Origin: Bacillus sp. FJAT-27264
GTDB taxonomy: Bacteria > Bacillota > Bacilli > Paenibacillales > Paenibacillaceae
Reading direction: 5' to 3'
Assembly: GCF_001682855.1 (NCBI RefSeq)
Contig: NZ_MAQW01000030.1
Location: forward strand, 390,860 to 448,132
Length of the DNA: 57,273 nt
Shown here: piece by piece, positions 15,819 through 25,458 of the stretch
Layout of the letters: every line of letters begins with the position of its first letter
How positions within the stretch are numbered: the first letter of the stretch is position 1
Program-made: the position numbers and the translations under genes
Notes under the pieces: model-generated
Database searches by the model: none
The model's input: the letters and a program-made list of their open reading frames with translations, nothing else
Told to the model about the DNA's origin: nothing

Positions 15819-18548
15819 ATGGCTGAACACAATAACAATTCATCCGAGGCGCTGTCGGACCAGCAGGATTCAGCGGCAGAGAACGCGACAGCCCAGGATT
15901 CCAAGAACGGTATGCCGACAACATATGATCCCAAGGCAGCGGAGAACAAATGGTATGCCTACTGGTCAGAGAACGGTTTCTTCAAGGCAGGTGGACGTCC
16001 GGATGCTAAGCCTTACAGTATTGTTATCCCGCCTCCGAATGTTACCGGTATGCTACATATCGGACATGCGCTGGATTTCACCCTGCAGGACATTCTGATC
16101 CGTACCAAGCGGATGCAGGGCTTCGACACCCTGTGGCTTCCGGGAACGGACCATGCGGGCATCGCAACTCAAGCCAAGGTGGAGCAGAAGCTTCGCCAGC
16201 AGGGGGTATCCCGTCATGATCTAGGACGTGAGAAGTTCCTGGAGCAGGTATGGGACTGGAAAGAACAGTATGCGGCAACGATTCATGAGCAGTGGGCTAA
16301 GATGGGCCTTTCCCTGGACTACTCCCGTGAGCGGTTTACGATGGATGAAGGCATGTCCAAGGCGGTTCGTGAGGTCTTCGTGAAGCTGTATGAGAAAGGC
16401 CTGATCTATCGCGGCAAACGCATTATCAACTGGGACCCTGCTGCCCGTACAGCGTTGTCTGATATTGAGGTTGAATACAAGGAAGTTAACGGACATTTAT
16501 ATCATCTGCAGTATCCGCTCAAGGATGGCAGTGGCCACATCACGGTGGCGACTACGCGTCCAGAAACGATGCTGGGCGATACCGCAGTAGCTGTGCATCC
16601 GGAAGATGAGCGCTATAAGGATATGATCGGCAAAACGCTGATTCTCCCAATTGTTGGGCGTGAGATTCCGATTATTGCTGATGATTATGTTGATAAGGAG
16701 TTCGGAAGTGGCGCGGTTAAGATTACGCCGGCCCATGATCCGAATGACTTTGAAATGGGCTTGCGCCACAATCTTCCGCAAATCAATGTGATGGACGAAA
16801 GTGGCACTATGAACGCTGAAGCTGGACCGTATCAAGGTCAAGACCGCAGTGACTGCCGGAAGGCGATTACGGCTGATCTCAAGGCGCAGGGTGTGCTGGT
16901 ATCCATCGAGGATCACGTGCATCAGGTAGGCCACAGCGAGCGCTCTGGTGCGGTAGTTGAGCCTTATCTGTCTACCCAATGGTTTGTGAAGATGCAGCCG
17001 CTGGCAGAAGTGGCGATTGCTGCGCAGAAGGAAGGCAATGGCGTCAACTTTGTGCCGGAACGTTTTGAGAAGACCTATCTAAACTGGATTGAAAATGTAC
17101 GCGACTGGTGTATCTCCCGTCAGCTATGGTGGGGACACCGTATTCCAGCCTGGTACTCCGAATCTACAGGGGAAGTGGTTGTTGCCCGTGATGAGGAGGA
17201 GGCACGCAGAATTAGCGGCCTTGATGATCTTAAACAGGATGAGGATGTGCTGGATACCTGGTTCAGCTCCGGGCTGTGGCCGTTCTCGACCATGGGCTGG
17301 CCGGACGAGAACAGTGTGGATTATCAGCGTTATTACCCGAACAATGTACTTGTAACGGGTTACGATATTATTTACTTCTGGGTAGCTCGGATGATCTTTA
17401 CCGCTCTGGAGTTCACGGACAAGATTCCGTTCTCCGATGTGCTGATGCACGGACTGGTACGCGATGCTGACGGTCAAAAAATGTCCAAATCTCTTGGTAA
17501 CGGCGTAGATCCGCTCGAAGTTATCGAGAAATACGGCGCAGATGCGATGCGCTATATGATTTCTACCGGCAGTACGGCAGGTCAGGACCTGCGTTTCCGC
17601 TGGGAGAAAGTGGAGCAGGCGCGTAACTTTGCTAACAAAATCTGGAATGCATCACGCTTTGCGCTGATGAATCTGGAAGGTGTAACCTTCGATGATATTG
17701 ACATTACAGGTGAGCTTGGCACAGCCGACCGCTGGATTCTACACCGTCTGAACGAAACTTCTCGCGAAATTACGCGTCTAATTGACGCATACGAGTTCGG
17801 CGAGACGGGCCGTGTGCTTTACAACTTCATCTGGGACGATCTCTGCGACTGGTACATCGAGTTCGCCAAATTGAATCTGTACGGCACGAATGAAGCCGCC
17901 AAATCGAAGACGCAATCGGTTCTGGCTTATACGCTTGATCGTACACTGCGTCTGATTCATCCGTTCATGCCGTTCATCTCAGAAGAGATCTGGCAGCATC
18001 TGCCGCATGAAGGTGAGACGATCACTCTTGCAGCTTGGCCGGAATATGACCAGGCACTGGAGAACGCCGAAGCTGTCGCGGAGATGAATATCCTGATGGA
18101 TATTATCCGCGCTGTCCGTAATATCCGGGCGGAAGTGAACGTGCCGATGAGCAAGAAAGTTGACCTCATCATTAAAGCCGGAAATGAAGACATTCTCGGC
18201 ATCATCCAGCGCAATGACAATTACATCAGCCGTTTCTGCAACACCTCATCGTTCGCGGCCGGCCTGAATCCGGTAACCGAGGGTAAGGTGATGTCGGCTG
18301 TAGTCACTGGCGCTGAGCTGCTGCTGCCGCTGTCCGGGCTGATTGATATTGATCAGGAAATTGCCCGCCTGGAAAAAGAAGTGCAGACGCTGAACAGCGA
18401 AGTTGAGCGCGTGGAGAAGAAGCTGAGCAACCAAGGCTTCGTAGCCAAGGCTCCAGCAAAAGTCATCGAAGAGGAACGGGCGAAACAGGCCGATTATTCC
18501 GCCAAACGGGAAAAGGTTCTTGCCCGCATCGCAGAGCTGAGAGGATAA
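15819..18548 (+). CDS. valS: Valyl-tRNA synthetase
   Basis: Class I aminoacyl-tRNA synthetase charging tRNA-Val, with an editing domain. The HIGH-type motif is in PNVTGMLHIGHALD, KMSKS in GQKMSKSLGNGVDP, and the editing region has TTRPETMLGDTAVAVHPED. A coiled-coil tail (LIDIDQEIARLEKEVQTL) ends the protein. The start is ATG 15819, with GGAGG at 15806-15810; predicted length is 909. The frame happens to stay open upstream to 15600 through the T-box and its terminator, but those codons are leader RNA and not protein. About 35 residues before the conserved core are Ser/Asn/Ala-rich. It is regulated by the T-box. Confidence 0.97.
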   Translation: MAEHNNNSSEALSDQQDSAAENATAQDSKNGMPTTYDPKAAENKWYAYWSENGFFKAGGRPDAKPYSIVIPPPNVTGMLHIGHALDFTLQDILIRTKRMQGFDTLWLPGTDHAGIATQAKVEQKLRQQGVSRHDLGREKFLEQVWDWKEQYAATIHEQWAKMGLSLDYSRERFTMDEGMSKAVREVFVKLYEKGLIYRGKRIINWDPAARTALSDIEVEYKEVNGHLYHLQYPLKDGSGHITVATTRPETMLGDTAVAVHPEDERYKDMIGKTLILPIVGREIPIIADDYVDKEFGSGAVKITPAHDPNDFEMGLRHNLPQINVMDESGTMNAEAGPYQGQDRSDCRKAITADLKAQGVLVSIEDHVHQVGHSERSGAVVEPYLSTQWFVKMQPLAEVAIAAQKEGNGVNFVPERFEKTYLNWIENVRDWCISRQLWWGHRIPAWYSESTGEVVVARDEEEARRISGLDDLKQDEDVLDTWFSSGLWPFSTMGWPDENSVDYQRYYPNNVLVTGYDIIYFWVARMIFTALEFTDKIPFSDVLMHGLVRDADGQKMSKSLGNGVDPLEVIEKYGADAMRYMISTGSTAGQDLRFRWEKVEQARNFANKIWNASRFALMNLEGVTFDDIDITGELGTADRWILHRLNETSREITRLIDAYEFGETGRVLYNFIWDDLCDWYIEFAKLNLYGTNEAAKSKTQSVLAYTLDRTLRLIHPFMPFISEEIWQHLPHEGETITLAAWPEYDQALENAEAVAEMNILMDIIRAVRNIRAEVNVPMSKKVDLIIKAGNEDILGIIQRNDNYISRFCNTSSFAAGLNPVTEGKVMSAVVTGAELLLPLSGLIDIDQEIARLEKEVQTLNSEVERVEKKLSNQGFVAKAPAKVIEEERAKQADYSAKREKVLARIAELRG

Positions 18549-18553
18549 ACGAC

Positions 18554-19930
18554 ATGGAAGACATGATCCGGGGCGGAAGTAACGCCCCTCTTGGAACCTA
18601 TACAGAAGCCGTGGACTGGATTAACAGCCTCATTCCATTCGGTATCCGCCCGGGACTGGAGCGGATTTACCTGATGATGGAGCGGCTCGGCAATCCACAC
18701 CGCCGGCTCAAATTTATTCACGTGGCAGGGACGAACGGGAAAGGTTCGACCTGTGCCTTTTTGACAAGCACTTTACTGCAAAGCGGCTATACAGTAGGAA
18801 CCTTCACCTCGCCGTATATCACGAAATTTACGAACAGATTTCAGTATAACGGCGAGGATATTCCCGAACAGACGTTGCTGGATGTGGCAAATACCTTGCG
18901 TCCGTTGGTAGAAGAGATCGCAGCAAGCGAGCTGGGATCGCCAACGATGTTTGAGGTGGCCACAGCACTGGCAATTGTCTATTTTGCGGAGCATGCTTAT
19001 CCTGATGTAGTCGTATGGGAGACTGGGCTTGGGGGAAGGCTGGATGTAACGAACATCGTGACCCCTATTGTCTCTGTTATCACCAATGTCGGCTACGACC
19101 ATACCGATGTACTAGGAGACACCTTGGAGCTGATTGCCACAGAGAAGGCCGGAATCATCAAGCCCGGCGTACCTGTGGTTAGCTGTGTGACCCAACCGGA
19201 AGCGGTAGCGGTGCTCAAGAAGAAGGCGGCTGAATGCCGCTCCAAGCTCTACCTTGCCGGAGAAGATTTCAGCTACGAAGTCACCGGAATTCGCGAGGGT
19301 CTGCAGACCTTCATGTTCAATGGTCCTTTCCGATCGATTGAGATTGGCATCGGCTTGAAGGGCGAGCATCAATGCAGTAATGCTGCCGGAGCCATGATGG
19401 CTCTGGAATCCTTGCGCCAGTATATGGCGTTCATGCTGGATGATGAAGATGTGCAGGAAGGCTTCCGCCGCACTTTCTGGGCCGGAAGACTGGAAGAAGT
19501 GAGCACCTCTCCAAGGATGGTGCTGGACGGCGCCCATAATCCGGAGGGGGCGGAAACCCTCGCCAAGAGCCTCCCGCAGTTCTTTAAATACGATAAATTA
19601 AATTTGCTTATGGGTATGCTGGCAAATAAGCATCATGAATCGTATTTCAAGCATATACTGCCTATAGTGGATACGCTCATCCTGACCGAACCGGATTTCC
19701 GGAAGAAAATGGACGCTGAAGAACTGCAGGCGATTGCAGAGAGCCTGCGGGAGAAATATGCCAAAGACAATTTGGTGATTATAGTAGAACGTGATTGGGA
19801 CAAAGCGCTGCAATTGCTGAAGTCGACGACAGCTCAGGAAGACCTGGCTGTGGTCTCCGGCACGCTGTATTTAATATCTGATGTGCGCGGTGCGATTTTG
19901 CAGCAACCCGATTCTGAAAAAGGCTGGTGA
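18554..19930 (+). CDS. folC: Folylpolyglutamate synthase / dihydrofolate synthase
   Basis: ATP-dependent addition of glutamate to dihydropteroate and folates. The P-loop is HVAGTNGKGSTCAFL near residue 57. Landmarks are TFTSPYITKFTNRF, VVWETGLGGRLDVTN, the GYDHTDVLGDT loop, LKGEHQCSNAAGA and VLDGAHNPEGAETL. Length (458) is slightly above usual. The start is ATG 18554, 5 bp after valS; a second in-frame ATG is at 18563. It follows valS as in Bacillus and is probably cotranscribed. Confidence 0.96.
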   Translation: MEDMIRGGSNAPLGTYTEAVDWINSLIPFGIRPGLERIYLMMERLGNPHRRLKFIHVAGTNGKGSTCAFLTSTLLQSGYTVGTFTSPYITKFTNRFQYNGEDIPEQTLLDVANTLRPLVEEIAASELGSPTMFEVATALAIVYFAEHAYPDVVVWETGLGGRLDVTNIVTPIVSVITNVGYDHTDVLGDTLELIATEKAGIIKPGVPVVSCVTQPEAVAVLKKKAAECRSKLYLAGEDFSYEVTGIREGLQTFMFNGPFRSIEIGIGLKGEHQCSNAAGAMMALESLRQYMAFMLDDEDVQEGFRRTFWAGRLEEVSTSPRMVLDGAHNPEGAETLAKSLPQFFKYDKLNLLMGMLANKHHESYFKHILPIVDTLILTEPDFRKKMDAEELQAIAESLREKYAKDNLVIIVERDWDKALQLLKSTTAQEDLAVVSGTLYLISDVRGAILQQPDSEKGW

Positions 19931-19937
19931 CGAACTG

Positions 19938-21314
19938 TTGGATACTACTGAACGTGTGCATTTTATAGGGATCGGCGGCTACGGTATGAGCGCGATTGCC
20001 CGGGTAATGCTAGAAATGGGATATACGGTGACGGGCTCTGATGTCGCGTCGCAGGAATTAACGGATAAATTGATTGCCAAAGGCGCAAAGGTCTATATTG
20101 GACATACCGCTGAGCAGGTAAAGGGCGCGGATTTGGTCGTTTACTCTACCGCTTTGTCCAACGACAATGTGGAATGGGTCGAAGCGGAACGGCTGAAGAT
20201 TCCGGTTCTGCACCGCTCGCAGATGCTGGGCCGACTGCTGAATGAACGGAAAGGCGTCGCTGTTGCTGGCGCCCATGGTAAGACCACAACTTCATCTATG
20301 ATCGCCCTGGTTATGGAAGAATGTGGTGTGGATCCTACCTATATTATCGGCGGGGAAATTATGAATATCGGTACGAATGCCAAGGCAGGACAAGGGGAGT
20401 TTGTCGTTGCGGAAGCGGATGAGAGCGATGGCTCGTTCCTGCAGTACCACCCTTGGCTTGGCATCGTTACGAATATCGAAGCTGACCATCTGGAGAATTA
20501 CGGCGGGGACTTTGGCCGCCTGAAGGCTGCTTACGTGCAGTTTATGAACCAGCTGCGTGAAGATGGCACTGCTATCGTATGCTCAGATGACGAGAATGTT
20601 ATCTCTCTGTTGCCTGAAGTGAAGGGCAATGTAATAACTTATGGTATCCATTCGCCGACGGCGGACTACATTGCAACTGACATTGTGCTGGGCGACAGAC
20701 AGGTCTCCTTCACCATGAACGGCTACGGCGAGGTGCTGGGCCGGATTGAGTTGTCCGTGCCGGGACAGCACAACCTGTACAATGCAATGGCTACGGTGAT
20801 CACTTGTCTAAAATCTGGGATACCGTTCGAGGATATTGCCAAGGCTATTGTCAATTTCCATGGTGCCAAGCGCCGGTTCCAGGTTCTCGGTGAAGTGGAT
20901 GATATCCTCGTCATCGATGACTATGCACATCATCCGACGGAGATTCAGGCGACGATCAGTGCTGCCAAGGCAACCGGCAAGCGGATTATTGCCGTATTCC
21001 AGCCTCAGCGGTATACCCGCACCTTCTTCTTGCTGGATGCCTTTAGTAGAGCTTTCAGTGAAGCGGATGAGGTGATCATTACCGACATCTACTCCCCGGC
21101 TGGGGAGAAGCAGATCGAAGGCGTAACCTCGGCGAAGCTGGTAGAGCTGATCAAGCAGAACAGCAACGCTGGCGCACGGCATCTGCCTACCAAGGAAGAT
21201 GTTGTGGCCGATCTGCAAGACCGGATCGCGTCCGGGGACCTCGTAATTACGATGGGTGCAGGAGATATCTGGAAAGTGGGCTATACGCTGGCGGATCAAT
21301 TGAAGAAACGCTAA
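19938..21314 (+). CDS. murC: UDP-N-acetylmuramate--L-alanine ligase
   Basis: Adds L-alanine to UDP-MurNAc, the first peptide step of peptidoglycan precursor synthesis. Landmarks are VHFIGIGGYGMSAIARVM at the N-terminus, the ATP site AVAGAHGKTTTSSM, EADESDGSFL, PGQHNLYNAMA and DDYAHHPTEI. I prefer TTG 19938 because it gives the usual start DTTERVHFIG and follows GGTGA, which spans the folC stop. An upstream in-frame ATG (19881) would overlap folC by 50 bp. Length is then 458. In B. subtilis murC is not next to folC, so it is an insertion here. A strong terminator follows. Confidence 0.95.
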   Translation: MDTTERVHFIGIGGYGMSAIARVMLEMGYTVTGSDVASQELTDKLIAKGAKVYIGHTAEQVKGADLVVYSTALSNDNVEWVEAERLKIPVLHRSQMLGRLLNERKGVAVAGAHGKTTTSSMIALVMEECGVDPTYIIGGEIMNIGTNAKAGQGEFVVAEADESDGSFLQYHPWLGIVTNIEADHLENYGGDFGRLKAAYVQFMNQLREDGTAIVCSDDENVISLLPEVKGNVITYGIHSPTADYIATDIVLGDRQVSFTMNGYGEVLGRIELSVPGQHNLYNAMATVITCLKSGIPFEDIAKAIVNFHGAKRRFQVLGEVDDILVIDDYAHHPTEIQATISAAKATGKRIIAVFQPQRYTRTFFLLDAFSRAFSEADEVIITDIYSPAGEKQIEGVTSAKLVELIKQNSNAGARHLPTKEDVVADLQDRIASGDLVITMGAGDIWKVGYTLADQLKKR

Positions 21315-21359
21315 CATCAGACAGAGGGAATCAGGGAATCTGGGATTTCCGTTTGAATT

Positions 21360-21422
21360 ACACCTCTTAAAGGTTACCCGGGATAACATTTGTTATTCCG
21401 TTACCTTTAAGGGGTGTTTTTT
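21360..21422 (+). terminator. Terminator after murC
   Basis: A long stem: ACACCTCTTAAAGGT (21360-21374) continuing to 21387 pairs with 21392-21417, which contains ACCTTTAAGGGGTGT, around an ATTT loop. TTTTT follows. It ends the valS-folC-murC transcript. Confidence 0.93.
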
Positions 21423-21541
21423 GTAGCTGAATAATTATTTGAAATTTGAAGTGAATAATCATTGTTTTTTTGCCGATAAAGCCTTAGGATACATCTTGGT
21501 ATTGATAAATGAGTGACTTTCTCGTACATGGTGGTGTACCA

Positions 21542-22702
21542 ATGGGCTTTCAGATTGAGATAGAGAGTATGATCACTGCGTTTATTTTTGGTAATTTATT
21601 CACCATTCTTCTTGTAACCTCTTATCAGTTTCGTTCTCCCAGAGATTCTGCCTCCCGCCTGTTTACCTTATCCAAATGGTTGCAGCTTGGTTACTGGAGC
21701 TCTCTACTGATCTGGGACGATCTCCCTCACGAGTTCATAGTACCAATCAGCAATGGTCTGATGCTCTGCGGGGGTTGTCTGGAAATGCTGGCTTTGCTCA
21801 AAATGATGGGGCTGCTGGGGCGCAAGGTGAAAATATATTACACTGTATTTATTGTTGGTAGTGTACTGAGCTATGCCATTGTCGCTTTGTATTTTAACCA
21901 ATCCGGCCTGCGCATCGCGACGGCCTCATTGTGGGTCATGTTGTTCATTCTTTATCCGGCTCGCCTGTTAACAGCCGACAAATACGCTTCGCCACTGCAA
22001 AAAATGATGGGATCACTATTCTACGTCTATGCCATCATTTTAGGAGTAAGGGCAGTAGTTGCCATTGAAGAGCCGAGGATGAATGTGTTCAGCGGTAATC
22101 TATCTCAAGAATTATATTACATCGGCTTGTATTTACTGATGATTTTATACAATGCGGGCTTTTATCTGCTGTCGAATGAGCGCTCTCACGAGAAGCTGAA
22201 ACGAATTGCAGCCTATGACGAGCTTACCGGAATCTTGAGCCGCCGGGCCTTTATGAGTGAGACCAGGCTGAAGCTGGAGCTTGCTGCGAAAAGAGAGGCC
22301 TGGATATCTTTTCTCCTGCTGGATATTGATCACTTTAAGCAAGTGAATGATAGTTGGGGGCATACTACTGGGGATAAAGTGCTCCAAAGCTTTGCGCTTA
22401 CCACGCAAGATAAGCTGGGTATGAGCGATCTGTTCGGCAGACTCGGCGGCGAAGAATTCGCTGTTCTGCTCGAGGGGGCGAATGAAGAAGAAAGCAGCCG
22501 CAAGGCGGAGGATATTCGGCTCGCCATAATGAACTCGACTTTTCCAGATCTTCCACTGAAATATACAGTAAGCATAGGTGTTATTACGATCCGGTCTCAT
22601 GGCAACTCTGATTTGGACAAACTTTATAAAATCTCCGATGCGGCGCTATATCAGGCAAAGCAGAACGGGAGAAACCAAGTGGTTCGCTCTGAATGGGCCT
22701 GA
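21542..22702 (+). CDS. Membrane GGDEF protein (diguanylate cyclase), paralogue 1
   Basis: About 220 N-terminal residues with six to seven hydrophobic segments form a membrane sensor region of no recognised family. A GGDEF domain follows (YDELTGILSRRAF, LLDIDHFKQVNDSWGH, active-site LGGEEFAVLLEG). It should make cyclic di-GMP from GTP. The usual inhibitory RxxD site five residues before GGEEF is absent (GMSD). ATG 21542 aligns with the start of the neighbouring paralogue; the in-frame ATG 21509 is an alternative. Length 386. It lies with paralogue 2 between murC and a glycosyltransferase gene. Confidence 0.85.
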   Translation: MGFQIEIESMITAFIFGNLFTILLVTSYQFRSPRDSASRLFTLSKWLQLGYWSSLLIWDDLPHEFIVPISNGLMLCGGCLEMLALLKMMGLLGRKVKIYYTVFIVGSVLSYAIVALYFNQSGLRIATASLWVMLFILYPARLLTADKYASPLQKMMGSLFYVYAIILGVRAVVAIEEPRMNVFSGNLSQELYYIGLYLLMILYNAGFYLLSNERSHEKLKRIAAYDELTGILSRRAFMSETRLKLELAAKREAWISFLLLDIDHFKQVNDSWGHTTGDKVLQSFALTTQDKLGMSDLFGRLGGEEFAVLLEGANEEESSRKAEDIRLAIMNSTFPDLPLKYTVSIGVITIRSHGNSDLDKLYKISDAALYQAKQNGRNQVVRSEWA

Positions 22703-22742
22703 TTCCAAATGAAGAAGCATCCAGTTTGTTAACGCATAGGGG

Positions 22743-23930
22743 GTGAAATTTATCAACATCAACTTTAATCTGGATACGCTACTGTTCTGCCTGATGCTCG
22801 GGAATCTCTTTACAGTGCTGCTTATCTTGGCCTATCGGTCCCGCTATCCCAAGGATATGACCTCTTCCGTATTTATTGGTGGCAAAGGTCTGCAACTGGC
22901 ACTACTCATCGTGTTGATGCAGAGAGATTTCATTCCCTTCGAATGGATGCTTCCGGTTGTGATCTTACTCGGCATCAGCAGTGGAATGGTGGAGTCCCTG
23001 GCCCTGTTACTGCTTCTGGACGCCTCAAGTCCCGCGATTCAGAAACGTTATTATCTATGGGTAGGAAGTGCTGCTGTTCTTCTGTTGTTTCTCCATGTAG
23101 CTTTTGGGCAGGAACATCTCCTCTCTGCGGGGCCGGCTGTGATCAGTGCAATTTCACTGCTGTATCCAACTTACAGACTGGCAGTGAAGAGTAAGGCTTC
23201 CCCGTTGCAGAAAATGATGGGTCTGCTATACAGCATAGCCATTGCGGCTCTTGGCTGTGGTGCTTTTACCATTCTATATCCTGAAAACTTGTTGAGTGCG
23301 CAAGTGCAACAAGGCCTGCAGATGTTCTTCCATATGGGAATTTATCTGCTGATGTTCCTGGGAACAGCCGGATTTATGCTGCTCTCGAGGGAACAGTCCT
23401 ACGCTGAACTGGAACGCGTAGCGACCTATGACGAGCTGACTGGTATTCTTAACCGCAGATCGTTTGTCTTGCGCGCCCACAGGCTGATCGCCGCGGCAGC
23501 GAAGGAAGTCACGCCGTTTTCGTTCCTGCTGATGGATATTGACCATTTCAAGAGTGTTAATGATACATACGGACATGATACCGGGGATAAGGTGTTAAAA
23601 GACTTTGCTGTCAAAATAGTACAACAGCTTAGGGATGAGGATATCTTCGGCCGGTTCGGCGGGGAGGAGTTTGCTGTGCTCCTTCAGCGGGCAGACGAAG
23701 AGGCAAGCGATGAAATTGCCGAACGTTTGCGGACTTCGGTCTCAGGGGCGATGATCAATGGCGTCTGGCTCGATTATTCTGTCAGCATTGGGATCATCAG
23801 CGTGCAATCCAGTGAACGAATCTCGCTCAACGCATTATATAAGCTGACCGACACTGCACTTTATCAAGCCAAGCAAAGCGGCCGCAATCGTGTGGTGCGA
23901 AGCCAAGGCAACAGCACTCATCTGATATAA
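22743..23930 (+). CDS. Membrane GGDEF protein (diguanylate cyclase), paralogue 2
   Basis: Same architecture as the preceding gene: hydrophobic N-terminal half (GNLFTVLLILAYRSRYPKD), then GGDEF (YDELTGILNRRSF, LMDIDHFKSVNDTYGHDTGD, FGGEEFAVLLQR). Here RDED stands exactly five residues before GGEEF, so the product-inhibition site is intact. The GTG start at 22743 lies only 40 bp after paralogue 1. The G-rich ribosome site is unusually close to it, so the exact start is uncertain. Predicted active diguanylate cyclase with feedback control. Confidence 0.85.
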   Translation: MKFININFNLDTLLFCLMLGNLFTVLLILAYRSRYPKDMTSSVFIGGKGLQLALLIVLMQRDFIPFEWMLPVVILLGISSGMVESLALLLLLDASSPAIQKRYYLWVGSAAVLLLFLHVAFGQEHLLSAGPAVISAISLLYPTYRLAVKSKASPLQKMMGLLYSIAIAALGCGAFTILYPENLLSAQVQQGLQMFFHMGIYLLMFLGTAGFMLLSREQSYAELERVATYDELTGILNRRSFVLRAHRLIAAAAKEVTPFSFLLMDIDHFKSVNDTYGHDTGDKVLKDFAVKIVQQLRDEDIFGRFGGEEFAVLLQRADEEASDEIAERLRTSVSGAMINGVWLDYSVSIGIISVQSSERISLNALYKLTDTALYQAKQSGRNRVVRSQGNSTHLI

Positions 23931-24194
23931 GGCAGATGGGGCTGTTTTGCACCTCTCTGTAAAAAAAGGGGGGGCTGTAAGATCATCTGGGACAAATCAT
24001 ATAGCGTCTACCTATATCTATATGAAAAATAATTCTTTTATCCTATAAATCGACACCCTTTTATCGAAAAATGAGTTACTATAGATATGCATCTAAAGTT
24101 TCATATTAGAAGTGGGATGCCATTTATCCTGCTTTTTTGTGCGCGAATATCTTAGCAACGATTATTTCTATAGAGCAACAAGGAGTCGAAATTC

Positions 24195-25373
24195 ATGCGT
24201 AAGAGATTGTTATTCCTGTCTGCCCTTACCCATAGTCAGGAAGATGGTGAAGGCTGGATCAGGACGAGAAGTATTCTTGAGATTTTACTGGAGAAATATG
24301 ATGTTGATCTGCTGTTGTATGGCAATAATTATACGGCTGATCTCCCGCAAGCGGGGGGTTCACTCACGGTTCATCAGGTCAAGATGACGGGCACTTTACG
24401 GGGGAAGAAGCTGGGGTCGCTATATACACCGGGAAAACGGTTCTATCCGGGAAATACCAGCAAAGAAATGAAGCTCGCCATCGCTGAGCTATGCCATATG
24501 AATTCATATAGTCATGCCTTCTTGTCCTATAACTTGCCCGGTAGTTATCTGGATATTCTGAACCGGGTGCAGCCTGGGATTACCTTGATTATGGATGCCT
24601 TTCAACCACGGACTGGACGCACCTATTTAAAGTCAGGCAGAAAAAGAATCTTTATTAAGCCCTATGACCATCTGAATGCTGCGCGGTTGCGCAAGGACAT
24701 GCAGCGGACCATGAACAAGACGGCGCTGCTGCTTACTGCTTCGGAATGGGATGCTCTTTCGTTCAAAGCGGTATCCTTCGAAGATGCTGGCAAGGTACAG
24801 GTGCTCCCCTCGTTTATCAATCTTGATAAATATGAGAAAGCAGAACCAGCATTTAAAGAAGACGGAGTTGTTCTTCACTGGAATATGAGTACCCCGCAGG
24901 GAAAACGTGCTGCACTGCTCTTTCAGCAGAATATTCTTCCGGTGGTCCGTGAGAAGGTCCCCGGTACAAAATTCTATATTACCAGTAATTCACTGGAAGC
25001 TGAAGTTGTGGAATCACTTAAGGAAGAGGATGTATTCATTGCAGCCTCCACAGAAGAGGCGATTCATTACATACGTCAATCTAAGGTCTTGTTTGCTCCT
25101 CTGCTAGAAGGGATAGAAGCCCGTCCGGAAATTCTGGAGTCATGGGCGTTAAAAACACCTGTTGTCACGACATTTCGTGGATCGGAGACCTTAATCTGCG
25201 AACATAAGCAGAACATCCTGACTGCAAAGACTTTCGAGGAGATCGCACAAAGCATTGTAACCCTTCTAAAGGACCAGGAGCTAGGGGCCATCATCGCCGA
25301 TCGGGCATTCCAGACCCTGCTGAAGCATTATGAATTCACGGACATCAAGCAGAAAGTACTTAGCCTTGTCTAA
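24195..25373 (+). CDS. GT-B fold glycosyltransferase, substrate unknown
   Basis: A 392-residue cytoplasmic protein with two halves like GT4-type glycosyltransferases. The N-terminus is RLLFLSALTHSQEDGEG. The C-terminal half has a nucleotide-sugar-site pattern, EGIEARPEILESWALKTPVV, with the two glutamates of the E-x7-E type region, and a repeated update-and-scan layout. A typical strain-specific surface-polysaccharide gene. RBS AAGGAG lies 11 bp before the ATG. It stands alone after the two cyclases, and a bidirectional terminator follows. The 264 bp before it hold only A/T-rich DNA. Confidence 0.65.
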   Translation: MRKRLLFLSALTHSQEDGEGWIRTRSILEILLEKYDVDLLLYGNNYTADLPQAGGSLTVHQVKMTGTLRGKKLGSLYTPGKRFYPGNTSKEMKLAIAELCHMNSYSHAFLSYNLPGSYLDILNRVQPGITLIMDAFQPRTGRTYLKSGRKRIFIKPYDHLNAARLRKDMQRTMNKTALLLTASEWDALSFKAVSFEDAGKVQVLPSFINLDKYEKAEPAFKEDGVVLHWNMSTPQGKRAALLFQQNILPVVREKVPGTKFYITSNSLEAEVVESLKEEDVFIAASTEEAIHYIRQSKVLFAPLLEGIEARPEILESWALKTPVVTTFRGSETLICEHKQNILTAKTFEEIAQSIVTLLKDQELGAIIADRAFQTLLKHYEFTDIKQKVLSLV

Positions 25374-25396
25374 GACTGGACTGAGGCATTAAATAA

Positions 25397-25449
25397 AACA
25401 ACCCGCACAGAAAGGCAAGGAGCTTGCCATCTGTTGCGGGTTGTTTGTA
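25397..25449. terminator. Bidirectional terminator between convergent genes
   Basis: AACAACCCGCACAGAAAGGC and onward (25397-25419) pairs almost completely with 25423-25445 around a GAG loop. There are T-runs on both strands (TTGTTT on +, TTTTATTT on -). It serves the glycosyltransferase gene from the left and ddh from the right. Confidence 0.9.
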
Positions 25450-25458
25450 TAGCCGGGA

